From an uncultured Treponema sp. (GTDB lineage: Bacteria > Spirochaetota > Spirochaetia > Treponematales > Treponemataceae), in the NCBI GenBank assembly GCA_937915735.1, contig CALGGS010000254.1, positions 1 through 6,543 on the forward strand: DNA of 6,543 nucleotides. Reading direction: 5' to 3'. A program made the position numbers and the translations under genes. The number at the start of each line of letters is the position of its first letter. Position 1 is the first letter of the stretch. Below the pieces are notes generated by a model that saw only the letters and a list, made by a program, of their open reading frames with translations, had not been told where the DNA came from and did no database searches. This document shows positions 1-5,671 of this stretch, piece by piece.

Positions 1-90
1 TTTCGATTTTAAACATAATTTTGTTGTGAGTGACGAAAGTCGACATTTGGGGTATGAAGAAATGGTCTGTTTTTTCTGTCAATAATGTTC

Positions 91-96
91 TAAAAT
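91..96 (+). promoter_or_regulatory. Possible -10 box directly before the M23 gene (weak)
   Basis: TAAAAT ends 6 nt before ATG 103, so transcription would begin at or very near the start codon. That would fit the absence of a Shine-Dalgarno. There is no convincing -35 hexamer at 16-18 nt, and AT-rich spirochaete DNA gives many such matches, so this is only a candidate. Confidence 0.2.
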
Positions 97-102
97 ATTT
101 TT

Positions 103-1248
103 ATGCCAATTCCTTCAGTTCTGCCCTTTCAGCCTTCGCTATCGCTCATTCCTTCTTTTCCTAAAGAAAAAGAAGGAACTAAAGGGCTTCCACGGCAGAG
201 GCGACTTTTTCTCTTCATTTCGCTGTTTCTTGCTTTTCAGACATCCGCTCTTTTTCCACAGACCCCTCTTACGGAGGAAATCCCCTTCACCGGTGAGGAA
301 GCGCCCAAAATCTTAAAATTTTCATCCTCTGACTTTGTAAGAATCGAAAATCCGAAAATGACTTCAACCTTCGCCCTCGATCCAAGCCTGGAAGCTACGC
401 AAAAAATAAAATCTGATAATGAAATCTGGGCGCAATATCAAAAGGATTTGGAGCAGTACAACAGAATCAAAAATTATCCGAAAAACCTGAAAAATAACTT
501 TGAAAAGCCAAAAGCCCTGTTCTATATCTACAAGGTTAAAAAGGATTCAGAAAAATATCTCGACACCTTCAACGGACTTTACGCTCGTTTTCAGACAAGT
601 CAGGGGACTCTTGCGACCATAAACCGCATTTCAAATCCGGAAGCCATAAAAATTGGAGAGGATTTGATTTTTCCAGTTATGAGGGGGCTTTTTATTCCGA
701 AAAATCCTTCGTCTACCCTTGAAATCCTTCTTCAAAAAGAATTTTCTTCAAAAATAACTGACGAAAGTCTGCAATACGAAATTGACGGAACGCTTTTTTA
801 TTTTCTTCCGGACCAGAATTTTTCCCAGACGATAGTCGCTTTTTTTCACGACAAGGGAATGCAGCTTCCTTTGAGCAAAAAAATCATAACCTCAGAATTC
901 GGATACAGGACAAGTCCGATTTCTGGGAAGTGGAAATTTCACGCCGGAATTGACCTTGCCGCTCCTGTGGGAACTGAGGTTTTCGCCTGTAAGCACGGAG
1001 TTGTTGCCGCAAGCAGCGAAAATCACGAGGTTTACGGAAAATACATCGACATAAGGCACGATAATGCCACTGTAAGCCGCTATGCCCATTTGTCAAAAAT
1101 TATGGTAAAAAAAGGCGAGCGTGTTTCGACAGGGCAGACAATCGGTCTCGTCGGAACGACAGGAATGAGTACGGGGCCTCACCTTCATTTTGAAGTCAGG
1201 GAAAACGGCACGCCGCAGGACCCGCTGAAAGCAATTAGAAATCCATAA
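103..1248 (+). CDS. Exported M23/LytM-type metallopeptidase with LysM-like domain
   Basis: A predicted zinc endopeptidase that would cut peptidoglycan cross-bridges outside the inner membrane. The 381-residue product has a basic stretch (RQRR, 31-34), a hydrophobic core (about 35-45) and a plausible signal-peptidase site after TSA (47-49). A degenerate LysM-like segment (about 139-199, starting YKVKKDS and ending LIFPVMRG) suggests glycan binding. The C-terminal peptidase domain (about 262-376) keeps every key residue: H280 and D284 of the HxxxD motif, H329 in YAHL, and H360/H362 in GPHLHFEV. It should therefore be an active enzyme, not a degenerate EnvC/NlpD-like activator. About 30 residues precede the signal peptide, which is unusually long. 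No better internal ATG exists before the hydrophobic core and an in-frame stop lies just upstream (91-93), so ATG 103 was kept although no Shine-Dalgarno is visible. A secreted TPR protein follows 78 bp downstream on the same strand. The family call is firm; the exact substrate is unknown. Confidence 0.93.
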   Translation: MPIPSVLPFQPSLSLIPSFPKEKEGTKGLPRQRRLFLFISLFLAFQTSALFPQTPLTEEIPFTGEEAPKILKFSSSDFVRIENPKMTSTFALDPSLEATQKIKSDNEIWAQYQKDLEQYNRIKNYPKNLKNNFEKPKALFYIYKVKKDSEKYLDTFNGLYARFQTSQGTLATINRISNPEAIKIGEDLIFPVMRGLFIPKNPSSTLEILLQKEFSSKITDESLQYEIDGTLFYFLPDQNFSQTIVAFFHDKGMQLPLSKKIITSEFGYRTSPISGKWKFHAGIDLAAPVGTEVFACKHGVVAASSENHEVYGKYIDIRHDNATVSRYAHLSKIMVKKGERVSTGQTIGLVGTTGMSTGPHLHFEVRENGTPQDPLKAIRNP

Positions 1249-1326
1249 TTCCATTTTTATCTGATTTCTGATATTATGAATCATTCAGTGTTTCCTTAAA
1301 ACCGAAGAAACTCCATAAAAACTAAA

Positions 1327-4212
1327 ATGAAAAAAAATCAAATTTTTAAGATTGTCGGCTCTAGGCTGATAATGACAACCGCCTCAAGGCTGTTTGCGAT
1401 ATGTCTTATTTTCTTTCTTTTTTCTCAGCTTGCTTTTTCAGAGAGCAGAAATCTTTCTTCGGAGCTTGTTTCAAACTATAAATCTGGCTTTTATCCAGGA
1501 GTCGTGCGCCTTGCTGAAGAAATCTTACGGACTGAAAAAAATTCTCTCTCCCGTTTTCGAGCAGCCGTTTATGAGGCTGAAAGTCTTTTTAAAATGGGGA
1601 GAATCCCGGAGTCAGTCGCTCTTCTTGAAGGCAATGCTCTGAATTCTGACGGTTCAAATCCTGAAGGCCTTTATCTTAATTCTGCAAAATATTTCTGGCT
1701 TGGCCGCGGATATTTTTCTTCAGGCTCTTTACCGAACGCCCAAAACTGTTTTTATTATTCGGGTGCAATTTTTAAAGAGCTGGAAAAATCTGACCCAAAA
1801 TTCGCTTCTTCAGCTTTTGACTACTACTCCCTTTCAATTCTTTTCGGGGCAAAATGCTACATTGAGCAGGGAGAGCAAAAAAAATCTATTCCGCTTTTTG
1901 AATATGTCGTTTCAAACGGAAAAAAATTCGCCTTTGAGGATTTTTCTGATTCTTGTCTTTCACTTGCGCAAAGCTACAACTTTTCTGCTGCAAAGGGCGA
2001 TTTGGAAAAATGCCTTTCACTTGTTAATCAGACGGAAAATGCAAAATTTGATGATGAGACAAAATTCTCCCTTCAAATTTTAAAAGGTGAGGCCCTTGAA
2101 AAACTCGGTGAATATAAAAAAGCTTACGAAACTTACTGTTATGTTTTAAAAAATGCTCCGCCTTCCCTTGCGGCTGTAAGCATGCAAAAGGCATACGCCC
2201 TTTCTTCGCTTCACCGGGAGGTCGTTACCCCGGAGGTTGGAGAAGTTCTTTCTCAGGCAGAATACCGCTTGGCTGAATATCCGGACTTGCTTTCTGAATT
2301 CTGGACCCGGCTGGCAGTTGACGCTTTTAAGGCAAAAGATTACGAAAAATCTCTTTTATATTTTAAGGAAGCAAAAGAAAACGCAAGTTCTTCCCAAAAA
2401 GAAATTGCTTCGCTTTACAAGGCAGAAATAGCATATCTTACGGCAAACGACAAAAGCGAGGGTAGCAAAAAGGCTCTTTCAATTCTGTCAGAAAGCATCG
2501 TTACAAAATCAGGAAGCAAAAACGAAAACCTTCTGATTAATTTTGCGCGTTTTAACGGTTACTTAAAAAACTGGAAGGATTGCGAAACTTACGCTGAACG
2601 GTGCCTGAACTCAGAAAATCCTGAAATTGAAAAAAATGCTGTGTATTGGCTTGCTCTTTCAAAATATGAGCGAGGGGACTGCAAAAATGCGGTTGTGATT
2701 CTGGAAAATTATGAAAAAAAAGGCAAAATAACTGACAAGTCAATCTTAAATCTGTATGCAAAAAGCCTTGCAAAAGAAGGAAAATATCACGAGGCAGACC
2801 AGATTTTCTATTCTCTCGGTCAAAAGGGCGAGCTTGATAACGACGGCAGGCTGGACTATTCAAGAACGCTTTTGATTGCGGGGCATTATGTTTCTACAAA
2901 GGAGCAGGCGTCAAAGGCTAGCGGTGACGAGGCCGTTTATCTTTCTTCGTTGGCGGCTTTTAACCAAAGAAAGTGGGCTGAGGCAGAAAAAGGCTTTTTA
3001 AAAATCAGAAATTCAAAAGCTCTTCCAAAGGATTATGTCGCTTACACAAAATTTTATCTGGGCTATTCTGAATATCAGCTTGGAAAATATTCAGATTGTG
3101 TTGAGAATTTGTCACAGTTTGTAAAGGAAAACCCTCTTCACGCTTTCGTTTATTCAAGTTATATGACAGGAGCCCGCTCTTCGGCTTTCCTTAAAAATAC
3201 AAGCGGGGCGATTGCTTTTGCAGAAAATGCAGAAAAGACTGCAAAAAATGAAAGCGAAAAAAACGAGGCATTGATTTTGCGCTCAGCTCTCCTTTCAGAT
3301 TCAAAAAGATATGATGAGGCTCTGGCACTTTTAAAGCCTTATCTCTCAAAAAAGAGCGAATTTGGCTATGAGTGCAAATACCGCTCGGCAGAAATTTTAG
3401 TTCAAAAGGGCGAAAAACAGGCTGCCGATAAATATTTTTCAGAGCTTTCTTCTCTTACGGACAAAAATGCCGCTTTAATTTCGGAAGAATCGTGCTATAG
3501 GCGCGCAGAAATCGCTTATTCTGACGGTGACTTTGCGAAATCTGCGGAACTCTTTGAAGAATATTCAAAAAAATGGCCGTCCGGTCGCTTTAAAATCGCT
3601 TCGGTTTATTTTTCTGCAGATTCTCTTGCAAAAACAGGCGACGACACAAGGGCAATCCTTCGCTTCGAGCAGATTACGGATTCAAAACTGGAAACTTCAT
3701 ATCGCTATGGCTCAGAAAAATCTTTGGTTTCTCTTTATGAAAAAACAAAGGATTATGAATCGGCCTTAAAAATGGCTCAAAAAATGATAGACGAGTACGG
3801 AAAACAGGCGGTTAACGACGGAATTGACAAAAAAATCGCAGACTTAAAGGCAATGGCCTCAAAAAACACTGTCACGGTTGAGGAGAAAATCAAAACAGCC
3901 GAAAGCTCACTTTCCCGCGACAAAAACAATGAAGCAAAGAGTGGCGAAAATATGAAAAACGCTCTTTTTTTGGCAGGTGAATATCGAAAAAAGGGCGAGA
4001 ATAAAAAATCCGCAGAAATGTACCTTGAGGCGGCAAAGTATTCGAGATTGTCTGGAAACGATGAAAATGCCGCAAGAAGCTTTTACGGGGCAGTCGAAAG
4101 CTTTGACGCCGCCCGGCTTTACGCCGATGCAAAAGCAACTTTCGGCACTATGAAGCAGCTTTATCCTGAAAATCAGTACACAAAAAATGCGGAAAAGCTT
4201 TTAGGAAATTAG
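1327..4212 (+). CDS. Large exported tetratricopeptide-repeat (TPR) protein
   Basis: A 961-residue, mostly helical repeat protein. The N-terminus has a hydrophobic stretch (about 22-37) ending in AFS before ES, a good Sec signal peptide with cleavage near 38/39, so the mature protein is probably periplasmic. TPR-like helix pairs recur along the whole length; clear ones are near 251-272 (EKLGEYKKAYETY), 337-350, 440-459, 482-494 (EGKYHEADQIF), 577-603 (LGKYSDCVENL), 651-674 (KRYDEALALL), 725-751 (DGDFAKSAELFEEY) and 884-908. The C-terminal LYPENQYTKNAEKLL resembles the end of TPRs in BamD/YbgF-type envelope proteins. TPR arrays bind other proteins and there is no catalytic motif, so a scaffolding role in envelope assembly is inference. 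ATG 1372 (residue 16) would give a shorter, more typical signal peptide; neither start has a strong Shine-Dalgarno. The stop TAG (4210-4212) coincides with the edge of a palindromic element. Confidence 0.9.
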   Translation: MKKNQIFKIVGSRLIMTTASRLFAICLIFFLFSQLAFSESRNLSSELVSNYKSGFYPGVVRLAEEILRTEKNSLSRFRAAVYEAESLFKMGRIPESVALLEGNALNSDGSNPEGLYLNSAKYFWLGRGYFSSGSLPNAQNCFYYSGAIFKELEKSDPKFASSAFDYYSLSILFGAKCYIEQGEQKKSIPLFEYVVSNGKKFAFEDFSDSCLSLAQSYNFSAAKGDLEKCLSLVNQTENAKFDDETKFSLQILKGEALEKLGEYKKAYETYCYVLKNAPPSLAAVSMQKAYALSSLHREVVTPEVGEVLSQAEYRLAEYPDLLSEFWTRLAVDAFKAKDYEKSLLYFKEAKENASSSQKEIASLYKAEIAYLTANDKSEGSKKALSILSESIVTKSGSKNENLLINFARFNGYLKNWKDCETYAERCLNSENPEIEKNAVYWLALSKYERGDCKNAVVILENYEKKGKITDKSILNLYAKSLAKEGKYHEADQIFYSLGQKGELDNDGRLDYSRTLLIAGHYVSTKEQASKASGDEAVYLSSLAAFNQRKWAEAEKGFLKIRNSKALPKDYVAYTKFYLGYSEYQLGKYSDCVENLSQFVKENPLHAFVYSSYMTGARSSAFLKNTSGAIAFAENAEKTAKNESEKNEALILRSALLSDSKRYDEALALLKPYLSKKSEFGYECKYRSAEILVQKGEKQAADKYFSELSSLTDKNAALISEESCYRRAEIAYSDGDFAKSAELFEEYSKKWPSGRFKIASVYFSADSLAKTGDDTRAILRFEQITDSKLETSYRYGSEKSLVSLYEKTKDYESALKMAQKMIDEYGKQAVNDGIDKKIADLKAMASKNTVTVEEKIKTAESSLSRDKNNEAKSGENMKNALFLAGEYRKKGENKKSAEMYLEAAKYSRLSGNDENAARSFYGAVESFDAARLYADAKATFGTMKQLYPENQYTKNAEKLLGN

Positions 4213-4255
4213 GGAAGCGCTGATTAACACTTGACGCGATTACTCAGCGCTTCCC
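4212..4255. repeat. Inverted repeat A: perfect 12-bp arms, 20-nt loop
   Basis: GGGAAGCGCTGA (4212-4223) is exactly complementary to TCAGCGCTTCCC (4244-4255). The G+C-rich stem begins at the last base of the TPR stop codon, so the TPR mRNA would end in this hairpin. There is no U-run after it, so it is not a canonical rho-independent terminator. Confidence 0.85.
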
Positions 4256-4346
4256 GTCAAACTGTCGTAACTCTTTGAGTTACGAACAGTTAGCAACATT
4301 CATGGGAAAGACTGATTAATTCCCTGTTGAATTAATCAGTCTTTCC
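4213..4346. mobile_element. MITE/REP-like palindromic element between convergent genes
   Basis: A non-coding 134-bp block with imperfect terminal inverted repeats. The left end starts GGAAGCGCTGATTAA and the right end, read on the minus strand, starts GGAAAGACTGATTAA (12 of 15 identical). The block is flanked on both sides by TTAG (4209-4212 and 4347-4350), a possible 4-bp target duplication. Inside it are three successive hairpin-forming inverted repeats, listed separately. There is no coding capacity, so mobility would need a transposase supplied elsewhere. It lies exactly between the TPR stop codon and the 3' end of the C_GCAxxG gene, a typical landing place for REP/MITE elements. The alternative is a non-mobile bidirectional terminator region. 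Copy number in the genome would decide and cannot be seen here. Confidence 0.5.
4260..4291. repeat. Inverted repeat B: 14 bp with one bulged A, TTT loop
   Basis: TCGTAACTC (4265-4273) pairs with GAGTTACGA (4277-4285) around a 3-nt loop. After a single unpaired A (4286) the stem continues with AACTG (4260-4264) against CAGTT (4287-4291). It lies at the centre of the 4213-4346 element, 4 nt after repeat A. Confidence 0.8.
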
Positions 4347-4347
4347 T
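4304..4347. repeat. Inverted repeat C: perfect 18-bp arms, 6-nt loop
   Basis: GGAAAGACTGATTAATTC (4305-4322) is perfectly complementary to 4329-4346 around the loop CCTGTT; a G-T wobble (4304/4347) can extend it. This is the strongest hairpin in the window and could stop transcription from either side of this convergent junction. Neither strand has a proper U-tract following it. The first half repeats the start of repeat A (GGGAA then CTGATTAA, 13 of 16 bases identical). Confidence 0.88.
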
Positions 4348-4375
4348 TAGAAAAAAAACTTATTTTTCTCCTAAG
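4346..4375 (-). terminator. AT-rich hairpin over the stop codon of the C_GCAxxG gene (weak)
   Basis: In the minus-strand transcript CTTAG plus GAGAAAAA (4375-4363) can pair with the U-rich run and CTAAG (4358-4346), leaving a TAAG loop, with two G-U pairs. It overlaps the TAA stop (4362-4360) and abuts inverted repeat C. With no U-run beyond it, terminator function is uncertain; it may work together with repeat C. Confidence 0.3.
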
Positions 4376-4752
4376 ACTTCGCCCAAAGAAAGAACGGCGT
4401 TTCGGACACAATCAGGGCATTCACAAAGAACTTTTCCTGTTTCAGAGCCTTTCAGCTCCTTGCAGATTGTGGCTCCGCATTTTTCCTTGAATTTTGAAAG
4501 CAATTCCCGTGCGATTTTCGGACTTCCGTTCCCTTTTACCTGAAGACCTGCGATTATGTTCGCACCGATTAAAGCGCCGCATGTCGCTTCCATACAGCCC
4601 ATTCCTGCCATAAAGAGCGAAGAAAGATTTTTTAAGTCTTCTTCCGAGACAGCTACTGTGTCTGAAAAAACTTTAGTGACTGCCTGACAGCAATTGCAGG
4701 CTCCTGTAGCCTTTAAACTTGCGGCAGTTTCCGCGCGTTCCTGAATCGTCAT
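4360..4752 (-). CDS. C_GCAxxG_C_C-family cysteine-rich redox protein
   Basis: A 130-residue protein recognisable as the C_GCAxxG_C_C family (putative redox-active protein). It has the N-terminal Cys/QAV segment (C19, C21, C22 in ACNCCQAV), the Gly/Cys core GMGCMEATCGALIGA (C53, C58), FKEKCGATICKELKG (C92, C97) and a C-terminal CECPDC (C110, C112, C115): ten cysteines in all, more than the usual family pattern. There is no signal peptide or membrane span, so it is probably cytoplasmic. The family's biochemistry is unresolved; its Cys pattern suggests metal or Fe-S binding or thiol redox. The start at 4752 is set by family length and an AGAGG Shine-Dalgarno 8 nt upstream; the open frame runs up to 5025 but overlaps the neighbouring membrane gene. 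It lies 20 bp after that gene and has its own predicted promoter with a Crp/Fnr-type box. Family call strong, function open. Confidence 0.88.
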   Translation of the reverse strand: MTIQERAETAASLKATGACNCCQAVTKVFSDTVAVSEEDLKNLSSLFMAGMGCMEATCGALIGANIIAGLQVKGNGSPKIARELLSKFKEKCGATICKELKGSETGKVLCECPDCVRNAVLSLGEVLGEK

Positions 4753-4760
4753 TTTTCGTA

Positions 4761-4765
4761 CCTCT
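4761..4765 (-). promoter_or_regulatory. Shine-Dalgarno deciding the C_GCAxxG start
   Basis: AGAGG on the minus strand lies 8 nt before ATG 4752. It supports this start over the longer open frame. If the predicted -10 is right, transcription begins almost at this motif, giving a leader of only about 13 nt. Confidence 0.75.
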
Positions 4766-4771
4766 GAGTTT

Positions 4772-4777
4772 ATTATA
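4772..4777 (-). promoter_or_regulatory. -10 box (TATAAT) of the C_GCAxxG gene
   Basis: Perfect TATAAT on the minus strand, 14 nt downstream of the 4792-4812 box. It overlaps the TAA stop codon (4775-4773) of the upstream membrane gene. The -35 position (about 4800-4795, ACATAC) does not match TTGACA, which is expected for an activator-dependent promoter. Confidence 0.65.
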
Positions 4778-5408
4778 CAGAAAAATCCTTGTTTGTATGT
4801 GATTTTGTCACAAAAACTGCCGCTTTCCTGTATTTTACCTTGCAGATGCCCTGTGTCATGCAGCCCATGGGGCAGAAGGTACACCAGCTCCTTGGCTTGT
4901 AAAGTGCCATCACGATAAGGCCGATTAAAGTTGAGGTAAGCATGAGACTGTATAATCCGTAGCTGAACTGGGCAATCCACTGAAGGCCGTCTGCAAGAAA
5001 AGCTGGATTGTAGGCCCACTCCCACGGAATCTTGAATGTCCAGAATAATTTTACGATTTGCCTGAGATTGCTTGCGCTGCTTGCGACAAGATATGTTTGA
5101 AAAAGCATGTTTCCAAACATAGTCAGAAAGAAAATCAAAAATCCGTAGCGGAAGTATTTTGAAGTGAGGACTCTCGGCGTCGTATTGTTTCTCGAAAGCT
5201 TTAGCGAAGAGCCCAGCAGGTTAAAAAGCTGTCCCCGACCGCAAAAACTGTTGCAGAAATTTTTGTTCCCGCCGGCAATCGCAAAAATCAGTGGCAGAAT
5301 AAAATCGATAAGACCGAGCCAGGCGAAAAGAATGTTAAAAAATCCGAGTGAAAAATACAGAATCGACCAAATCCAAAGATAATCGTACCATTTCTTGGCT
5401 TTTTTCAT
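4773..5408 (-). CDS. NapH-like polytopic membrane Fe-S protein (4Fe-4S binding)
   Basis: A 211-residue membrane protein with hydrophobic spans near 11-30, 31-46, 87-108 and 148-170, and two cysteine clusters. The first is C52-x3-C56 in FCNSFCGRGQ, the second C176-x2-C179-P-x2-C183 in SWCTFCPMGCMTQ, with C189 close by. The CxxCPxGxxTQ-type signature followed by basic residues is typical of the Fer4_5/NapH-NosR group, which passes electrons between the quinone pool or soluble carriers and partners near the membrane. It is shorter than NapH and lacks appended soluble ferredoxin domains; the small ferredoxin encoded just upstream may supply them. The start ATG 5408 has a strong GGGAGG Shine-Dalgarno and overlaps the ferredoxin stop as ATGA, so the two are translationally coupled. 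The last 13 residues are encoded by DNA that also carries operator copy 1 and the next promoter. Electron donor and acceptor are unknown. Confidence 0.87.
   Translation of the reverse strand: MKKAKKWYDYLWIWSILYFSLGFFNILFAWLGLIDFILPLIFAIAGGNKNFCNSFCGRGQLFNLLGSSLKLSRNNTTPRVLTSKYFRYGFLIFFLTMFGNMLFQTYLVASSASNLRQIVKLFWTFKIPWEWAYNPAFLADGLQWIAQFSYGLYSLMLTSTLIGLIVMALYKPRSWCTFCPMGCMTQGICKVKYRKAAVFVTKSHTNKDFSV
4792..4812 (-). promoter_or_regulatory. Candidate Crp/Fnr-type operator, copy 1
   Basis: On the minus strand the box begins TGTGACAAAATCACA and ends TACAAA. It holds an imperfect palindrome (TGTGAC, 3 nt, ATCACA; 5 of 6 complementary). The 12-mer ATCACATACAAA is identical to that in copy 2 at 5651-5671, and the upstream half-site TGT(G/A)AC is nearly so. 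The box centre is about 37 nt upstream of the predicted transcription start, suggesting class II activation. The half-site spacing is one base shorter than the E. coli CRP/FNR GA-N6-TC pattern. It lies inside the last codons of the membrane protein gene. Binding by the adjacent Crp/Fnr protein is inferred. Confidence 0.62.
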
Positions 5409-5611
5409 GCCACTGCCTCCCGCTCAACTGCTGTAATACAGCCGACAGGGCAAGTCCGCGCGCATAGTCCGCATCCAAGGCAAATCTCGCTTTCCGCACG
5501 GGCAAAACAGCCATGAAGGACTGAAATTGCTCCTCGCGGGCAAACATTCGCACACGCGCCGCATGCGACGCATCGCTTTTCATCAACCAAAGCATATTTT
5601 TTTGATTTCAT
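5405..5611 (-). CDS. Small 2[4Fe-4S] ferredoxin
   Basis: A 68-residue bacterial-type ferredoxin that should carry one electron per cluster at low potential in the cytoplasm. Two complete CxxCxxCxxxCP motifs are present: C14, C17, C20, C24 and C44, C47, C50, C54. Two further cysteines, C35 in the linker and C58 in PVGC, lie outside them. The linker between motifs is longer than in minimal clostridial ferredoxins. ATG 5611 is supported by an AAGAGG Shine-Dalgarno 6 nt upstream and by family length. It is 55 bp downstream of the Crp/Fnr regulator gene and overlaps the membrane Fe-S gene by 4 nt, so the two products very likely act together as a soluble/membrane electron relay. Its promoter region carries operator copy 2 and a perfect inverted repeat. 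Family certain, physiological partner inferred. Confidence 0.92.
   Translation of the reverse strand: MKSKKYALVDEKRCVACGACANVCPRGAISVLHGCFARAESEICLGCGLCARTCPVGCITAVEREAVA
5416..5421 (-). promoter_or_regulatory. Shine-Dalgarno of the membrane Fe-S gene, inside the ferredoxin gene
   Basis: GGGAGG on the minus strand, 7 nt before ATG 5408, is the strongest ribosome site in the window. It lies within the last ferredoxin codons and fits coupled translation across the ATGA overlap. Confidence 0.8.
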
Positions 5612-5620
5612 TTAATACCT

Positions 5621-5644
5621 CTTGAGAAAAATATATCTCTCAAG
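5621..5644 (-). repeat. Perfect 7-bp inverted repeat over -10 and ribosome site of the ferredoxin gene
   Basis: CTTGAGA and TCTCAAG flank a 10-nt AT-rich loop that contains the predicted -10. On the minus strand the promoter-distal arm overlaps the AAGAGG Shine-Dalgarno (5623-5618). It could be a DNA operator for a second regulator, or an RNA hairpin in read-through transcripts from the upstream genes that partly hides the ribosome site. Confidence 0.55.
5630..5635 (-). promoter_or_regulatory. -10 box (TATATT) of the ferredoxin-membrane protein operon
   Basis: TATATT on the minus strand, 15 nt downstream of the 5651-5671 box; ATATAT at 14 nt is an alternative register. As in the C_GCAxxG promoter, the -35 position has no TTGACA match and is covered by the CACATACAAA part of the box. 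The predicted start lies at the Shine-Dalgarno, giving a leader of about 12 nt. Confidence 0.5.
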
Positions 5645-5650
5645 ACAGGA

Positions 5651-5671
5651 TTTGTATGTGATGAAGTTACA
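5651..5671 (-). promoter_or_regulatory. Candidate Crp/Fnr-type operator, copy 2
   Basis: On the minus strand it reads TGTAACTTCATCACA then TACAAA. It shares ATCACATACAAA exactly with copy 1 and differs in the half-site only at G/A (TGTGAC versus TGTAAC). Its promoter-proximal edge is 40 nt from the first base of the ferredoxin start codon, exactly as copy 1 is from the C_GCAxxG start. It overlaps the stop codon of the Crp/Fnr gene itself. Confidence 0.62.

Noticed and set aside
26..45. Third operator-like site (GTGACGAAAGTCGAC)
   Set aside because: It lacks the conserved ATCACATACAAA part and correct spacing to a -10 or start codon; resemblance to GTGAC alone is weak.
2..85. Possible 3' end of an upstream plus-strand gene (27 open codons ending TAA at 83-85), and an equally open minus-strand frame across the same bases
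   Set aside because: Neither short translation is recognisable and open runs of this length are expected by chance; more upstream sequence is needed to choose.
1249..1326. Terminator or promoter between the M23 and TPR genes
   Set aside because: Only short imperfect complementarity and a TATTAT without a matching -35 are present; nothing strong enough to call.
4204..4350. CRISPR-like array suggested by repeated palindromes
   Set aside because: The three inverted repeats differ in sequence and there are no regular spacers; only the outer ends share a motif.
4304..4350. Canonical rho-independent terminator
   Set aside because: The hairpin is very strong but no U-run follows on either strand, so it was called an inverted repeat only.
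4753..5025. N-terminal extension of the C_GCAxxG frame up to 5025
   Set aside because: It overlaps the well-supported membrane Fe-S gene in another frame, has no family similarity, and a good Shine-Dalgarno plus family length support ATG 4752.
4792..5671. Boxes as classical E. coli-type CRP or FNR sites
   Set aside because: The half-sites are separated by one base fewer than GA-N6-TC, and the shared TACAAA extension is not part of those consensus sites.
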